A model generated the notes under the pieces. It ran no database searches. It was not told where the DNA came from and saw nothing but the letters and a program-made list of their open reading frames with translations. The translations under genes were made by a program, and so were the position numbers. From the NCBI GenBank assembly GCA_018881555.1, contig JACAXG010000091.1:3196194-3260193 (forward strand): a stretch of DNA of 64,000 bases, written 5' to 3'. Positions 1-9,619 of this stretch are shown in pieces; the first letter of the stretch is position 1; each line of letters opens with the position of its first letter. This DNA is from Amblyornis subalaris. Its lineage: Eukaryota; Chordata; Aves; Passeriformes; Ptilonorhynchidae.

Positions 1-965
1 GATGTTGTGTGTTCCCTACAGCCGTGCCCTTGGCCAGAAAGAGAGATAAGCCCTGGGGCTGGGGGGCTCAGGTATTTGGGGGGCTGGAAGGTGTGCACGG
101 GTACAGCGAGTTCAGGAGGTGCCCCTGCGGTGGTTTGCTTTGACATTTGGTGTTCAGAGTTGCTGATNCCTTTTGAGAGGAGATGTGTGGAGCTATCTTT
201 TCTTCACCAAAGCACTGACATTCCCGAGGAGGTCCAGGTGCTCCCCTGGGAGCTGCTCTGGTGCAGGTGAAGGGGGATGTGGCTGGTAGGAGGTCAGCCC
301 ATGGTACAGGTGTCCTCAGTGGGCCAAAACTTGTTTGCTGCTCTGTCTGGGAATATTTAACTCCCTTCCCTTCAGGTTGCTTCCTGTTGCCAAAGCCTTC
401 TTATCTGGAGGATGTTCTTCAATTTAAAAACGCTTAGATATAAATACATATTTGTACTATTTTCTGATGAGATTTTTACTCTGAAATCTCTCTCTGAGAT
501 CACATCTGAGTTTTGTTGTGGTTTGCTTATTTCCATAGTTTTTTAATGCCTTCTCCACACCAGACTTGTGAAGAGCCTGCCTTTTACAGGGTGTCTGGCA
601 TCAAACCTTCAGCCTCTAGCAGAGGAAACCCCCCAAATGAAGTATTTACAATGTGGCAGCTCAGAGCAGGAGGTGAGCAGCATTGCTTGAGTGCTCCTGC
701 AAGAGCAGAGCATCCTCCTTCAGCATCCAGGGAGCTCCCAAGGCACCTGCAGGCTCAGCAGAATTGCCTTGTGGAAAAGCAAGGGAAGAGAGATTTAATT
801 TAAATAAAAACCTGCTTGTGGTTTGGCTGTGGGCAGTGCTTTCTCCAAAGGATGGGTTGAAGAGCAGTGAAGCGGGAACCTCACTCTTTGTGTTGGCTCT
901 GCTGTGGGCTGGGTTGGAAACACAACACCCATCTCCTTGCAGGAAAGGTGCTTTTTTTTCTTATA

Positions 966-1056
966 TAATCACAGAATCACAGACNGGCTTGAGTTGGAAG
1001 GGACCTTAAAGACCATCTCTTTCCATCCCCCTGGGAGGGCAATCTCTCAGTTNTGT
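966..1056 (-). mobile_element. CR1 LINE 3'-end fragment
   Basis: The plus strand reads as the reverse complement of a CR1 3' terminus: 'cacagaatcacag' followed by 'gttggaagggacct' and 'taaagaccatctc'. The fragment is short and diverged. Confidence 0.8.
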
Positions 1057-2369
1057 TACTTACTTACAAATCTCTTTGCTTTTGATAAAGAGGGTAAGGG
1101 AAACCATTTCTGAGCACAAAACTTCGCAGGGAAGGAGCTGGCCAGGAGCCTGTGCATTGGAGCAGTGTGCTCAGGTTTCGTAGCAAGATGTTTGCTGCAC
1201 CCAGTGAGTTATTGGTGCTGGCAGCTATGAAATGTTTATTGGGAAGGGAAGGGCTCCTACGTGCCCATCTCCGCATCCCCAGCGCTGCTGAGGGGATCTG
1301 GCTGAGCTGCAGCCTGGTTCCCGGGGGATGGAAGAAAGACAAGGAGACGTTTGCTCGTCACCAGCCAGACCCACCTTCCCGCGCCGGGAAAGGTCCGTGA
1401 CTGCGGCTTTGAAATGTAAACAAGTAAACAAATCTTGTTCCAAATTGTTGGTGTTTAAAGAGAGAAAAGTACATTCAGAGGAAACGTTCCTTTGTGGACT
1501 GTCCCTGGGGCTTCCTGTGGCCGATAAGAGCTGCTCCTCAGCTGTGCCCTCCCTACCAACGTCATCTCCAAAGCCTCGCTTCTGCCTTTTTAGTTTGAAG
1601 AGCATCGCGTCCAGCGTTGCGTGTTTTGATAACGATTCCTACAAATGTATTTATTCAAAACAAACACAGTGGGAAGCAACTACAAAGCAGGCTGCTCCAG
1701 CAGCTGGTGCCAGAGGGAGCTTGCTGTCTGTNTGTGATTATGGTGGGACAGGCTTGCAGAGCATCCATCCCGTTCCCTGCGTGCCAGGGCATTGGGAGCT
1801 TTGCCCTGGGAGTTGGCGTTGTGGGTTCGGGGTGATGGGTGTTCNGCTGAACAGAGCCCTTGCCCTCTCCACGGCCTTGTGGCATCTCCAGGAGTTCTTG
1901 AAGAGCAGTTGAGAGCAGAAATTGTCTGCATGGTGCATGGGGGGGACTCTGCAGTAGGAGCCATGGGTTGCTAATGGGGCCAGCAGCATCTGTGGCAAGG
2001 GATTGCAGGAGGAAGGGAAGCAGAAGAGCGAGCTGCAAGGACAAGTCACACATGCTGCTGTTTGCAAACTGATCACAGGCACATCTGGGTTTGGGTCTTC
2101 TCTTTGCCTTGTAGCATCCCTGGTCCATCAGGTGCCCAGGACGCAGGTTCTCTGCTTGGGTGCCTGTTTCCTCAGTGCGGGTTGGAAGCTGCTGTTTCAG
2201 TGGCCCCTGCCACTCCATTGGGTTTGGAAAAACCCAGAGCAGCTCACCGAGGGGAGATGGTGAGTGGAGTGTGATTCTGTCTTCTGCTTCTGCAGGAGAC
2301 CTGGCTAAAATGAGCCCTGCAGCTCTTCCCCAAGGCTGGCTGGTGGGGCTGAGTCCAAGTGAAGAGGTT

Positions 2370-2660
2370 TCATAGCATCACAGAATGTCCTGTGTTGAAG
2401 GGACGCCCAAGGATCACAAAGTCCAACTCCTGGCTGTGCACAGGACACCCCAACAATCCCACCCTGTGCCTGAGAGTGTTGTCCAAACACTCCTGGAGCT
2501 CTGGCAGCCTTGGGGCTGTGGCCATTCCCTGGGGAGCCTGGTCAGTGCACGACCACCCTCTGGGGAGAGAACCTATTCCTAATACCCTCCCCTGACACAG
2601 CTTCAGAGGATCCAGAGAACCTGTCCCAAATCTCATGCTGTTCCAAATTGCTCCGATGGG
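2370..2660 (-). mobile_element. CR1 LINE 3' end
   Basis: It starts 'catagcatcacagaatgtcc' and continues through a block ('ggagctctggcagccttggg', 'ggggagcctggtcagtgc') that recurs at about 23.3, 43.1 and 50.0 kb. These copies therefore belong to one CR1 subfamily. The insertion is in reverse orientation. Confidence 0.85.
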
Positions 2661-3484
2661 AGCACAGNCCTTTCTGGTTCCATCCCCACTTTTCCCAAAG
2701 CCCTCCTTGCAAAAAAAACCCAAAAAAAACTAACCAAAACCCCAAACCAAACCTCGTAACCTCAGGAAATTTGCGTTGCTGCAGAAACAAAGTCAGGGAA
2801 AGGCTCTGATGCTGCGCTGGTTTAAGCACAGCATTAGGAATAATAGGTAGTGTTTGCATTAAATGCAAGGGAAAAGTCCTTTGGAGAGCTGTGAGGGCTT
2901 TTCTCCTTCAAGCACTTTGGTTCTTTTAGCAATCAGGATGAGTTAAATTAAAGTTGATGAATGCAATAATACGTAGGAGGATGACATGTTGAAATGTTTC
3001 TTAATTTGAAGTGTGTATTTTGAGCNAATGTTTGTACGCTGAGGCTCAGGCTGGGGGATTGAGGCATATTGGATTATATGCTATTTGCTCGGTGTAAGCA
3101 GTGGCAATTTATTGCTGCAGATGCATGTGATGCAGTGTGCAAAGATTAGTTCTATCCCCTCTAAAGCATGATTATTTTGGGTCCTCTTTATACCTTAAAT
3201 AGATATTCTTCTCATGTGATTTCCATATTTTTGTGTCAACAGCCCAGGCTAAAGTTGAAATAAACATTGCATCAGCTTAATAGCACAAGCTCTGAGGAAA
3301 TCTGCTCTCCATTATGGATGTTGTTTGGAAACCTTTTCATTTGACATTTTTCCAGTGTGCAGTGCAAAGATCCCATGAATCCCAAAGCCTGCTTGGCTCT
3401 GCTGGATTGGTCTTGTGTGGAACAACGTAGTTGATCAACACTGATGGGTCCTGTCCACAGCAGTGTGATTTGGTGNGTTTAGAT

Positions 3485-3535
3485 CATAGAATCCCAGAAT
3501 GGGTTAGTCTGGAAGGGACCTTGAAGTCCACCTTC
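3485..3535 (-). mobile_element. CR1 fragment
   Basis: The short motif 'tcatagaatcccagaatggg' plus 'ctggaagggaccttga' is the reverse complement of a CR1 3' terminus. It lies about 250 bp before the first coding exon of EPB41. Confidence 0.7.
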
Positions 3536-3595
3536 AAAGCAAACTGTGGCAAAAGGAATGAATTTGCTCTTGCTGACCTTGTAGGCTGGAGTCAG

Positions 3596-3668
3596 CCAGG
3601 GTTTGATCCCCNTGTGGGCCATTCACTTCATGACAATCCCTGTGGGTCCCTTCNACTCTGTGACAGAG
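3596..3668 (+). mobile_element. SINE fragment (TguSINE1-like, tRNA B-box end plus CR1-like tail)
   Basis: It has a B-box-like 'gggtttgatcccc', then 'tgtgggccattcactt' and 'tgtgggtcccttcnactctg'. The same 'ccccntgtgggccattcactt' block occurs in the fuller copy near 20.0 kb. This copy has lost its 5' tRNA half. Confidence 0.6.
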
Positions 3669-3779
3669 AGGTGTGACTGGTGAACGTGGCTTGTCTGTGC
3701 TCGTGGTTGGTTTGAATAGCTGAGTCAGACGTGGATATTGGAAACCTCTTGACTGAGCCCTTTTGCTCCTCTCTTGCAG

Positions 3780-4239
3780 CATCATCATGACAACAGAAAA
3801 GAGCCCAGCGGCCGAAGCCGACAACTCGGAGCAGCAGCAAGCCAAGGAGGAGGAAGGAGCTGCTGAAACACAGAAGCAAGAGGCTTCCCTGGAGGAAGGG
3901 GCTCAGCCGACGCCGGAGAGGCAGCCCCAGAGGCAGAAGGCCTCCAACGGAGACACCCCCACGCACGAGGAGCAGAACAAGAAGGAACGTCGCACCTCCG
4001 AGGGCCGGGGTCTCTCCCGCCTCTTCTCCTCCTTCCTCAGGAGGCCCAAGTCTCAGGTGTCCGAAGAGGACAAAGACACTGATGCCCCTAAAGAGGCAGG
4101 AGGTGACCAGAAAGACGCGGGATTAGGAGCCAGTCCTGATGAAGACATCCTGGTGAAAGCCCCGATCGCAGCTCCCGAGCCCGAGCTCAAAACCGACCCG
4201 TCACTGGATCTCCATTCCTTGAGCAGCGCGGAAACGCAG
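3780..4239 (+). CDS. EPB41: EPB41 exon 2'/2: AUG-1 start and acidic headpiece
   Basis: This is the first coding exon of protein 4.1R. The coding part is 3787-4239 (453 nt, residues 1-151) and starts MTTEKSPAAEADNSEQQQ, very close to the mammalian long (about 135 kDa) isoform. The region is rich in Glu, Gln and Lys and has the conserved block GLSRLFSSFL near residue 80. It ends APEPELKTDPSLDLHSLSSA-ETQ in phase 0 at CAG|gtaaaa. The acceptor is cttgcag|c at 3779/3780. A second acceptor, aacag, lies 17 nt further in at 3796/3797. Using it removes the start codon, so translation would begin at Met211 in exon 4. AUG-1 has A at -3. This headpiece (U1) is absent from the 80-kDa red-cell form in mammals. 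Confidence 0.97.
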
Positions 4240-5412
4240 GTAAAACACCCCATTCCGTGGGATGTGCTCCCTGCTGTTTGAAAATGTGCCTTTGTAGCCA
4301 AAACTATCAAAACTTCATATCTCAGGCTGGTGAGCCTGACCAGAAATCATGAGATGCCAAAAAGGCTCTTGTCAGCTCCCTGTGTGGCATTGTCTACTTC
4401 CCACTCTTGCATCCCCTGCGTCAGACCTGNGAAGTACCTGCTCTGGGAATTGTGCTCCCACTCCACAGCATAATTTAAAATGCCCTCTGCTGAGTCACTG
4501 CTCTGCTGAGGCTTGGGATGTCAAGTCAGAACACAGAGGGTTCACGTTCATTGGGTTCACAACCAGGGCTGATCATCAGGATGGCCTTGGTGTGAGCAGG
4601 GTCAAGGCAGGTCAGTGGCCCAAGATGGAGATTGCAAGAGGATGTANATTTGGGAAAGGGTTCCTTCAACTTGAAGGAGCACGAGCATGGCATTTCAGGA
4701 CTTGGTCATCTGCTCGGTCTGGGCTAGTGCTGAGCCTGCCAAATATAAATATTTTCTGCTTATGCATCATGTAGACAGGGATTTCTGCATGGCACGTGGG
4801 CTGAGCCCTGCTCCTGGGACCTGTCTGGTGTCTGCTCTTTCCAGCCAGGGTCATTTTTCTTGCAAAATTGAAAGTTTAAAAATNTAAAGTAGAAATTGAG
4901 GCAGAGACACCCCGGGGAACATTCACTGAGCTGTGGTTGGTTATTGACTTTGGGGTGCTGTGTGCCCTCTCTTACTCCTTGGGTAGTTACAGCTCTGCTG
5001 TTACTTGTGCCTGGAGTTGGAAAAAGGTGGGTATCCTTGCTCCTCAGCTGGGAATTTTTTACAACCCAACCAACCTGTGTGTATTGCTGAAGCCAGACAG
5101 GGTGAAATCTGGACTTCTTACCCACTGCCTTAAGTTCAGAGTGGCTCCAGATACCCACAAGCGCTCAATTTTGGAGCAATACTTTACAAATTCAATCATT
5201 GCCAGTAGGCAATAATTGTAAATCCACCTCAGAATTACAAAGTTGTAGAGAGGGTAGTAGGTAACAGCTTCTTCTTTCTTTTCCCAAATTTCTGAGCCTG
5301 TGAAAACCATGGGATGATCTCTGCTCNTGTTTTGTACCTCTGAGGGTTGGGNTGAGCAGGATGGGGAAGAGATGGAGGTTTTCATGCAATTTCAGCCCAG
5401 AAATTGTATTTT

Positions 5413-5520
5413 CAAGAGGAACTCATTCTTGGAAGTGTTTAAGGCCAGNTTGGATGGAGCTTGNAGCAGCCTGGTCTAGTGNAAGGTGAAATGGGCTTTA
5501 AGGTCCCTTCCAACCCCAAC
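5413..5520 (+). mobile_element. CR1 LINE 3' end
   Basis: The sequence 'ggccagnttggatggagctt' then 'taaggtcccttccaacccc' is the sense 3' end of CR1. It is truncated at its 5' side and diverged. Confidence 0.8.
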
Positions 5521-6231
5521 CATTCTGGGTTTCCAAATGCATGCTTTCTTTCTNTATTTCTCTCTGATTTGCTGCTCCTGAACCCGTGTGAGTGTGCACC
5601 CCAGCCTTCCTTCACGGGCCGTTCGTTTCAGACGAAGCGTTTGTGCCTTTTTTTCGTTCTTATTTTAGATCACCGTCAGTGGCTTTGTGAACTGTGACAC
5701 TCGGCAGATATTTCTGCTGTGAAAGCATTTGCGAGGTGCTGCAGTTTGATAAATGCTGACCAACGGGCATTAGGAGCTTTGACTGATTCCCTGCTCCCGA
5801 TTGTCCCAGTTCTGCTGGAACAGAAGTCAGCAGCTTGTGGACATTATTTAGTTTTTAAATACCTCCGTGCAGTTGTGCCTGGGTGTGATTTCATGAGATG
5901 TGATGGGCTGAACAGACAAGGTTTTGCTCTTCCCCTGCTGCAGCTCTGTGCTCCTGCTGCATCCAACCCCTTCCAGCTTCGTCAGAGCCTGCTGTGAACT
6001 CGTTTAACCTGCTGAAGTGGCAGAGGGAAAAAAACCCAGCTTCCTTCCTCGTCCTGTCCCCAAACTGCATCTCTTTCTGCCGTTGGAGTGGGTTAAAGTG
6101 GCTTCCAAAGTGCTTCCGTAGGCAGAGGGATGGTGGTGTGGAGGCTGCCTTCCCTTTTTTGGTGGCAGAGAGCTGCTTGGTCAGCTCAGATGGCCACAAA
6201 ACCTCAGCCCTGACCCTGGTTTTAGTGCCAC

Positions 6232-6480
6232 TGCTACCATAAAATCCCATAATGGTTTGGCTTGGAAGGGACCTTAAAGCCATCTCATCTCACCCCCTGC
6301 CATGGGCAGGGACACCTTCCACTGTCCCAGGCTGCTCCAAGCCCTGTCCAACCTGACCTTGGACACTTCCAGGGATCCAGGGGCAGCCNCAGCTTCTCTG
6401 GGCAACCTGTGCCAGGGCCTCCCCACCCTCCCAGGGAACAATTCCTTCCCAATATCCCATCTAACCTCTGTCGGTTTAAA
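6232..6480 (-). mobile_element. CR1 LINE 3' end
   Basis: The reverse complement of a CR1 3' region begins 'ataaaatcccataatggttt' and continues through 'ccatgggcagggacaccttc' to 'aattccttcccaatatcccat'. It closely resembles the copies at 46.7 and 50.9 kb, which have the same orientation. Confidence 0.85.
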
Positions 6481-6841
6481 ACAATTCCCCCTTGCCATGC
6501 CAAGGGCCAATGCACTGGAGCAACAGCAACGCCAGAGTGGCAGTGGGAGCACTGGGGGTCCTGCCTGGGAGGGAAAAAATCTTCCCAATCCAGAAGGTGC
6601 TGTCATTAACACAACAAATGCATGATGTGGTCTGCCCTGATTTCTCTAATCAACCCTTACTACTTTTTTATTACCTCCTTTATTAAAGGAAAACTTGAAA
6701 ATTACTTGGAAGAGCTTTAAAAATTAATACCATTCCCTTGGTCACCCCAGCTGCTGCTCCAGGACCCAGGTTACAGGTTGAAGTGGGATAATGAATTCTG
6801 GGTGAGATCCCAGCCCTGCAGTGCTTGTTCCATGTGATGCT

Positions 6842-6880
6842 CTGTTTGTTTGTTTGTTTGTTTGTTTGTTTGTTTGTTTG
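6842..6880 (+). repeat. (TTTG)n microsatellite
   Basis: About ten tandem TTTG/TGTT units end 33 nt before the acceptor of EPB41 exon 4. The stretch between repeat and acceptor is G-rich, so the repeat may serve as the pyrimidine-rich part of that splice site. Confidence 0.95.
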
Positions 6881-6913
6881 ACACCTCTAAATTGGGGTGA
6901 TGGGGGCTTTCAG

Positions 6914-7144
6914 CCTGCACAGGAGGAGAGGAGGGACGACCAGGAGCCAGAGGGGAGAGACCTCGAGGACAGGGAAGAAAGGGAAGCAAAGGAAGAGGGT
7001 GCCAAGCCAGACCCCAAGCCAGAGACTCCGGAGACCAAAGCAGACAAGGATTTGAAAGCTGCCCAGAAAGCAGTGAAAAGACACAGAAACATGTACTGCA
7101 AAGTCGTCTTGCTGGATGACACCATTTTTGAGTGTTCTGTGGAT
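6914..7144 (+). CDS. EPB41: EPB41 exon 4: end of headpiece and AUG-2 start of the FERM domain
   Basis: The exon is 231 nt, phase 0 to phase 0, residues 152-228. It begins PAQEERRDDQEPEG, matching the human start PAQEE, with acceptor tttcag|cct and donor GAT|gtaagt. The first 59 residues are acidic and low in complexity, and differ clearly from human. The last part, KRHRNMYCKVVLLDD, is highly conserved. The ATG at 7091-7093 (Met211) corresponds to AUG-2, which starts the 80-kDa erythroid protein in mammals, and it has A at -3. The first beta-strands of FERM lobe F1 begin here. Confidence 0.97.
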
Positions 7145-9514
7145 GTAAGTACTTTGGTGGTTTGGTTCTGCTTCTCCTCCCTTCCATCTCCCTTCTGCTC
7201 CTCTTGAAAAATCACCACAAACACGATTTAATAGGGGCCTAATGTGCTGCCAGGGAATTACATGACAGGTTTTACTGCAGAACAAGGCTGCTGTAAGCTA
7301 TAACAACTTATTTAGTGTGTCGTAAAAACCTCCGGGTACTAGGAATCTTTATTTTTTATTGTTCTACAATTCCAGGGTGCCTTGCTTTGTAAAGGTGGGT
7401 GGAAATTTAAAAAGAACCAAACACAAACTTTGTATTACTTGCTGTTCATCATCTCTCTTATTTGTTTCCCAGATCAGACTTTAGATTTTTTGGGGTAGAT
7501 TGGGATTGTCTAAATAACTTTTGCCTCCTTGCCTTTGAATAAAACTGGTTGTCAAATTGATTTGTGCTTTTCTAGTCNCCCAAGGTACTTTCACCTCTCA
7601 GGCTGCTGGTTAATGTAGCTCCTGGTACTTGGATGTAAAGAAAAACATGCTGTGTTTACCCTGCAGTTGAATATATTTCCACTAAACAATTTAAGATTAT
7701 TATGTTGACTTACAGCACTGCAGCCCCATTCATCTGAGAGCTTTTTTCTCCTTTATTTTGTGCATTCTCTTGCAGAGCTGTGGTGCTGTCAGAGCAATAA
7801 AAAGCGAGCAGAAATCCCTATTTTAGTACCAAAGTACTTGCCCGGAATATTAATAATCTAGTACTTACCACTGGAGCATACTTCCACCAGCTTGTTTTCC
7901 CTCAGTCCTGCTGGTAAATGGGCCAGGAGAGGGTATCTGGGCACAGGACTCCTTNTGGGAACCATCGCCTTGGGTGATCCTGGGCAAGTAGGTCAGTGCT
8001 GGGTGTTTGTGTAACGATGGCGCTGCTGGTACTGCCTGGGATCAGCTCAGAGCATCACTGCCCCCATCACCTTCCCTTTGGCTAGGGATACTGTGAGCAA
8101 CCCCAAAAGGAAGCTCTTCCCCAAATCCTGGTGACAGCTTGCCGTGGCTTTGTGCCTGAGCTTGCTGCAGCGATGCCTTTGGATGCCGGCACAGACACTG
8201 TTGGAGGGAGAGCCGTGGGGGGGTGGGGGGTCCTGACTTGAGCAGGANGTGAGAAATGTCTCTCTGTAGGTCCAGAGGGTCGTGGTGGGCACTGCAGAGG
8301 ATTAAGGGGGGCCACTGTGTCAGTGAGACCCTCTTAACTCGAGAAGCACCCTTGGCTTTAGTGCCAGNATAATCCCGCTCTGGCATTTTTAGAGTTTATT
8401 AAGATTTAATTGGGAAGGAATTGCAGAGGTGTAGGCAAAGAGCAGCACAAATGCCTTTATCCAAGGAGAATTAGTGCTTTCAGGCATCNTTTCCAATTGA
8501 CAGCCCTGGAAGCTTTTTCATTCCTATATCAGTGCCAATTCCTTGAGGAATACCAGGGCTAACACGTACATTGTGTTACCTATAGAGTCTCAATGTGTGC
8601 ACAAANGACCTGACAGCTGAAAGGCTGGAATAAAGCCAAGGAATAAAACAAGGCAGGGGTCTTGGAGCAGTTGCCATGCAGGGATGACTGACAGGAGAGC
8701 TGTGGGCATTAGTGAAGCTGATTTTGTCTCACTGGAGCTGCACTTTCTTCTNGCAAAACCTCCAATGGAATGAGCTGCTTCTGGTTGCCTTAGTTTTATG
8801 CCTCAGGGGTGTTTTCCTTCATGCTTTTGGACTTTAAAGGGTATCTGTTCCTTGGGCCAGTTCACTTCTGTAGGATTTGAGGGAAAGAAAAAGAGGAAAT
8901 AGGCATGCTCAGAGTGTATTTCTGGAGGCAGGAAGTTGTGTGCTGAGCAGCTTCGGGTGCATGAGGCAGATGGGAGAAGCTGGTTTTCATCAGCAGATCA
9001 GGGTGATGGAAAGGCCATGGAAATCGTGGGCTTTGGTTATTTGCTGCTGGGATTTTTCTGAATCTAAGGAGTCAGGTTGTCCCCAGAATGGACAGGTTGT
9101 AGCAGCAGTTTCATCTCTTGATCCACACCTGTTTGTCTGGCAGCCTGGACCTGGGAGATGCCAGCACTGTAAATGTACTGTGGGAGGGAAAACCTGTCCA
9201 GATCCTTGGTGTCTATTGAGGTGTGTTGGGAAGTTCATCTTTGGAGGGGTTTCAGACACGGAGCTGGTGGGAAGAGAGAGATCCTCTGCTTTTCCTGTTG
9301 CCTCTCCCTTGAATTTTGTGTCTGGTGCCCTTTTCTATAAGGAGTCCTTGCTCTGAAACAACCAGGAGATGTGATTTGGAGCTACTCAGGACCTTTTTCC
9401 CCTCTACTGATAGTGTGCAGTGTGGCTTGATCCCATTCCCTTCCTCCCCTCTCCTGTGAACAAAGACAGGCAAAACCCAACCCCGTCCTACAGGATTTCT
9501 TTGTCTGTTTGCAG
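7145..9514 (+). other. EPB41: EPB41 intron 4
   Basis: This is AT-rich intronic sequence. I see no clear repeat copy, RNA gene or coding exon in it. Confidence 0.7.
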
Positions 9515-9619
9515 AAACATGCCAAGGGACAGGATCTCCTTAAAAAAGTCTGTGACCACCTCAATCTGCTGGAAGAAGACTACTTTGGTTTGGCCATTTG
9601 GGACACGCCAACCTCCAGG
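9515..9619 (+). CDS. EPB41: EPB41 exon 5: FERM lobe F1 with LEEDY motif
   Basis: The exon is 105 nt, phase 0/0, residues 229-263: KHAKGQDLLKKVCDHLNLLE followed by EDYFGLAIWDTPTSR. Acceptor is tttgcag|aaa and donor AGG|gtaagc. Residues 247-251, LEEDY, are the band 3 (anion exchanger) binding motif known from human 4.1R and are unchanged. In mammals exon 5 is an alternatively used exon that also contributes to nuclear targeting. Confidence 0.97.

Larger units (their letters stand above)
1..3779 (+). other. EPB41: EPB41 5' intron (partial), upstream of the first coding exon
   Basis: This is intronic sequence upstream of the AUG-1 exon. It contains CR1 fragments near 966-1056, 2370-2660 and 3485-3535 and a SINE fragment at 3596-3668. 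Mammalian EPB41 has several alternative first exons (1A, 1B, 1C) far upstream. I could not identify any of them or a promoter here, so they probably lie outside the window. The longest open frames in this stretch lack coding character and flanking splice sites. Confidence 0.75.
4240..6913 (+). other. EPB41: EPB41 intron between exons 2 and 4
   Basis: The intron holds CR1 fragments at about 5413-5520 (plus) and 6232-6480 (minus) and a (TTTG)n microsatellite at 6842-6880. Mammals have an optional exon 3 in this interval. I could not recognise a counterpart. Confidence 0.8.

Noticed and set aside
1328..1912. A 194-codon plus-strand open frame in the first intron
   Set aside because: There is no splice-site support, no family similarity and no coding composition. 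It does not resemble known EPB41 5' exons.
4349..4774. A possible counterpart of mammalian EPB41 optional exon 3
   Set aside because: The open frame has no convincing acceptor or donor pair in the required phase, and its peptide has no 4.1 similarity.
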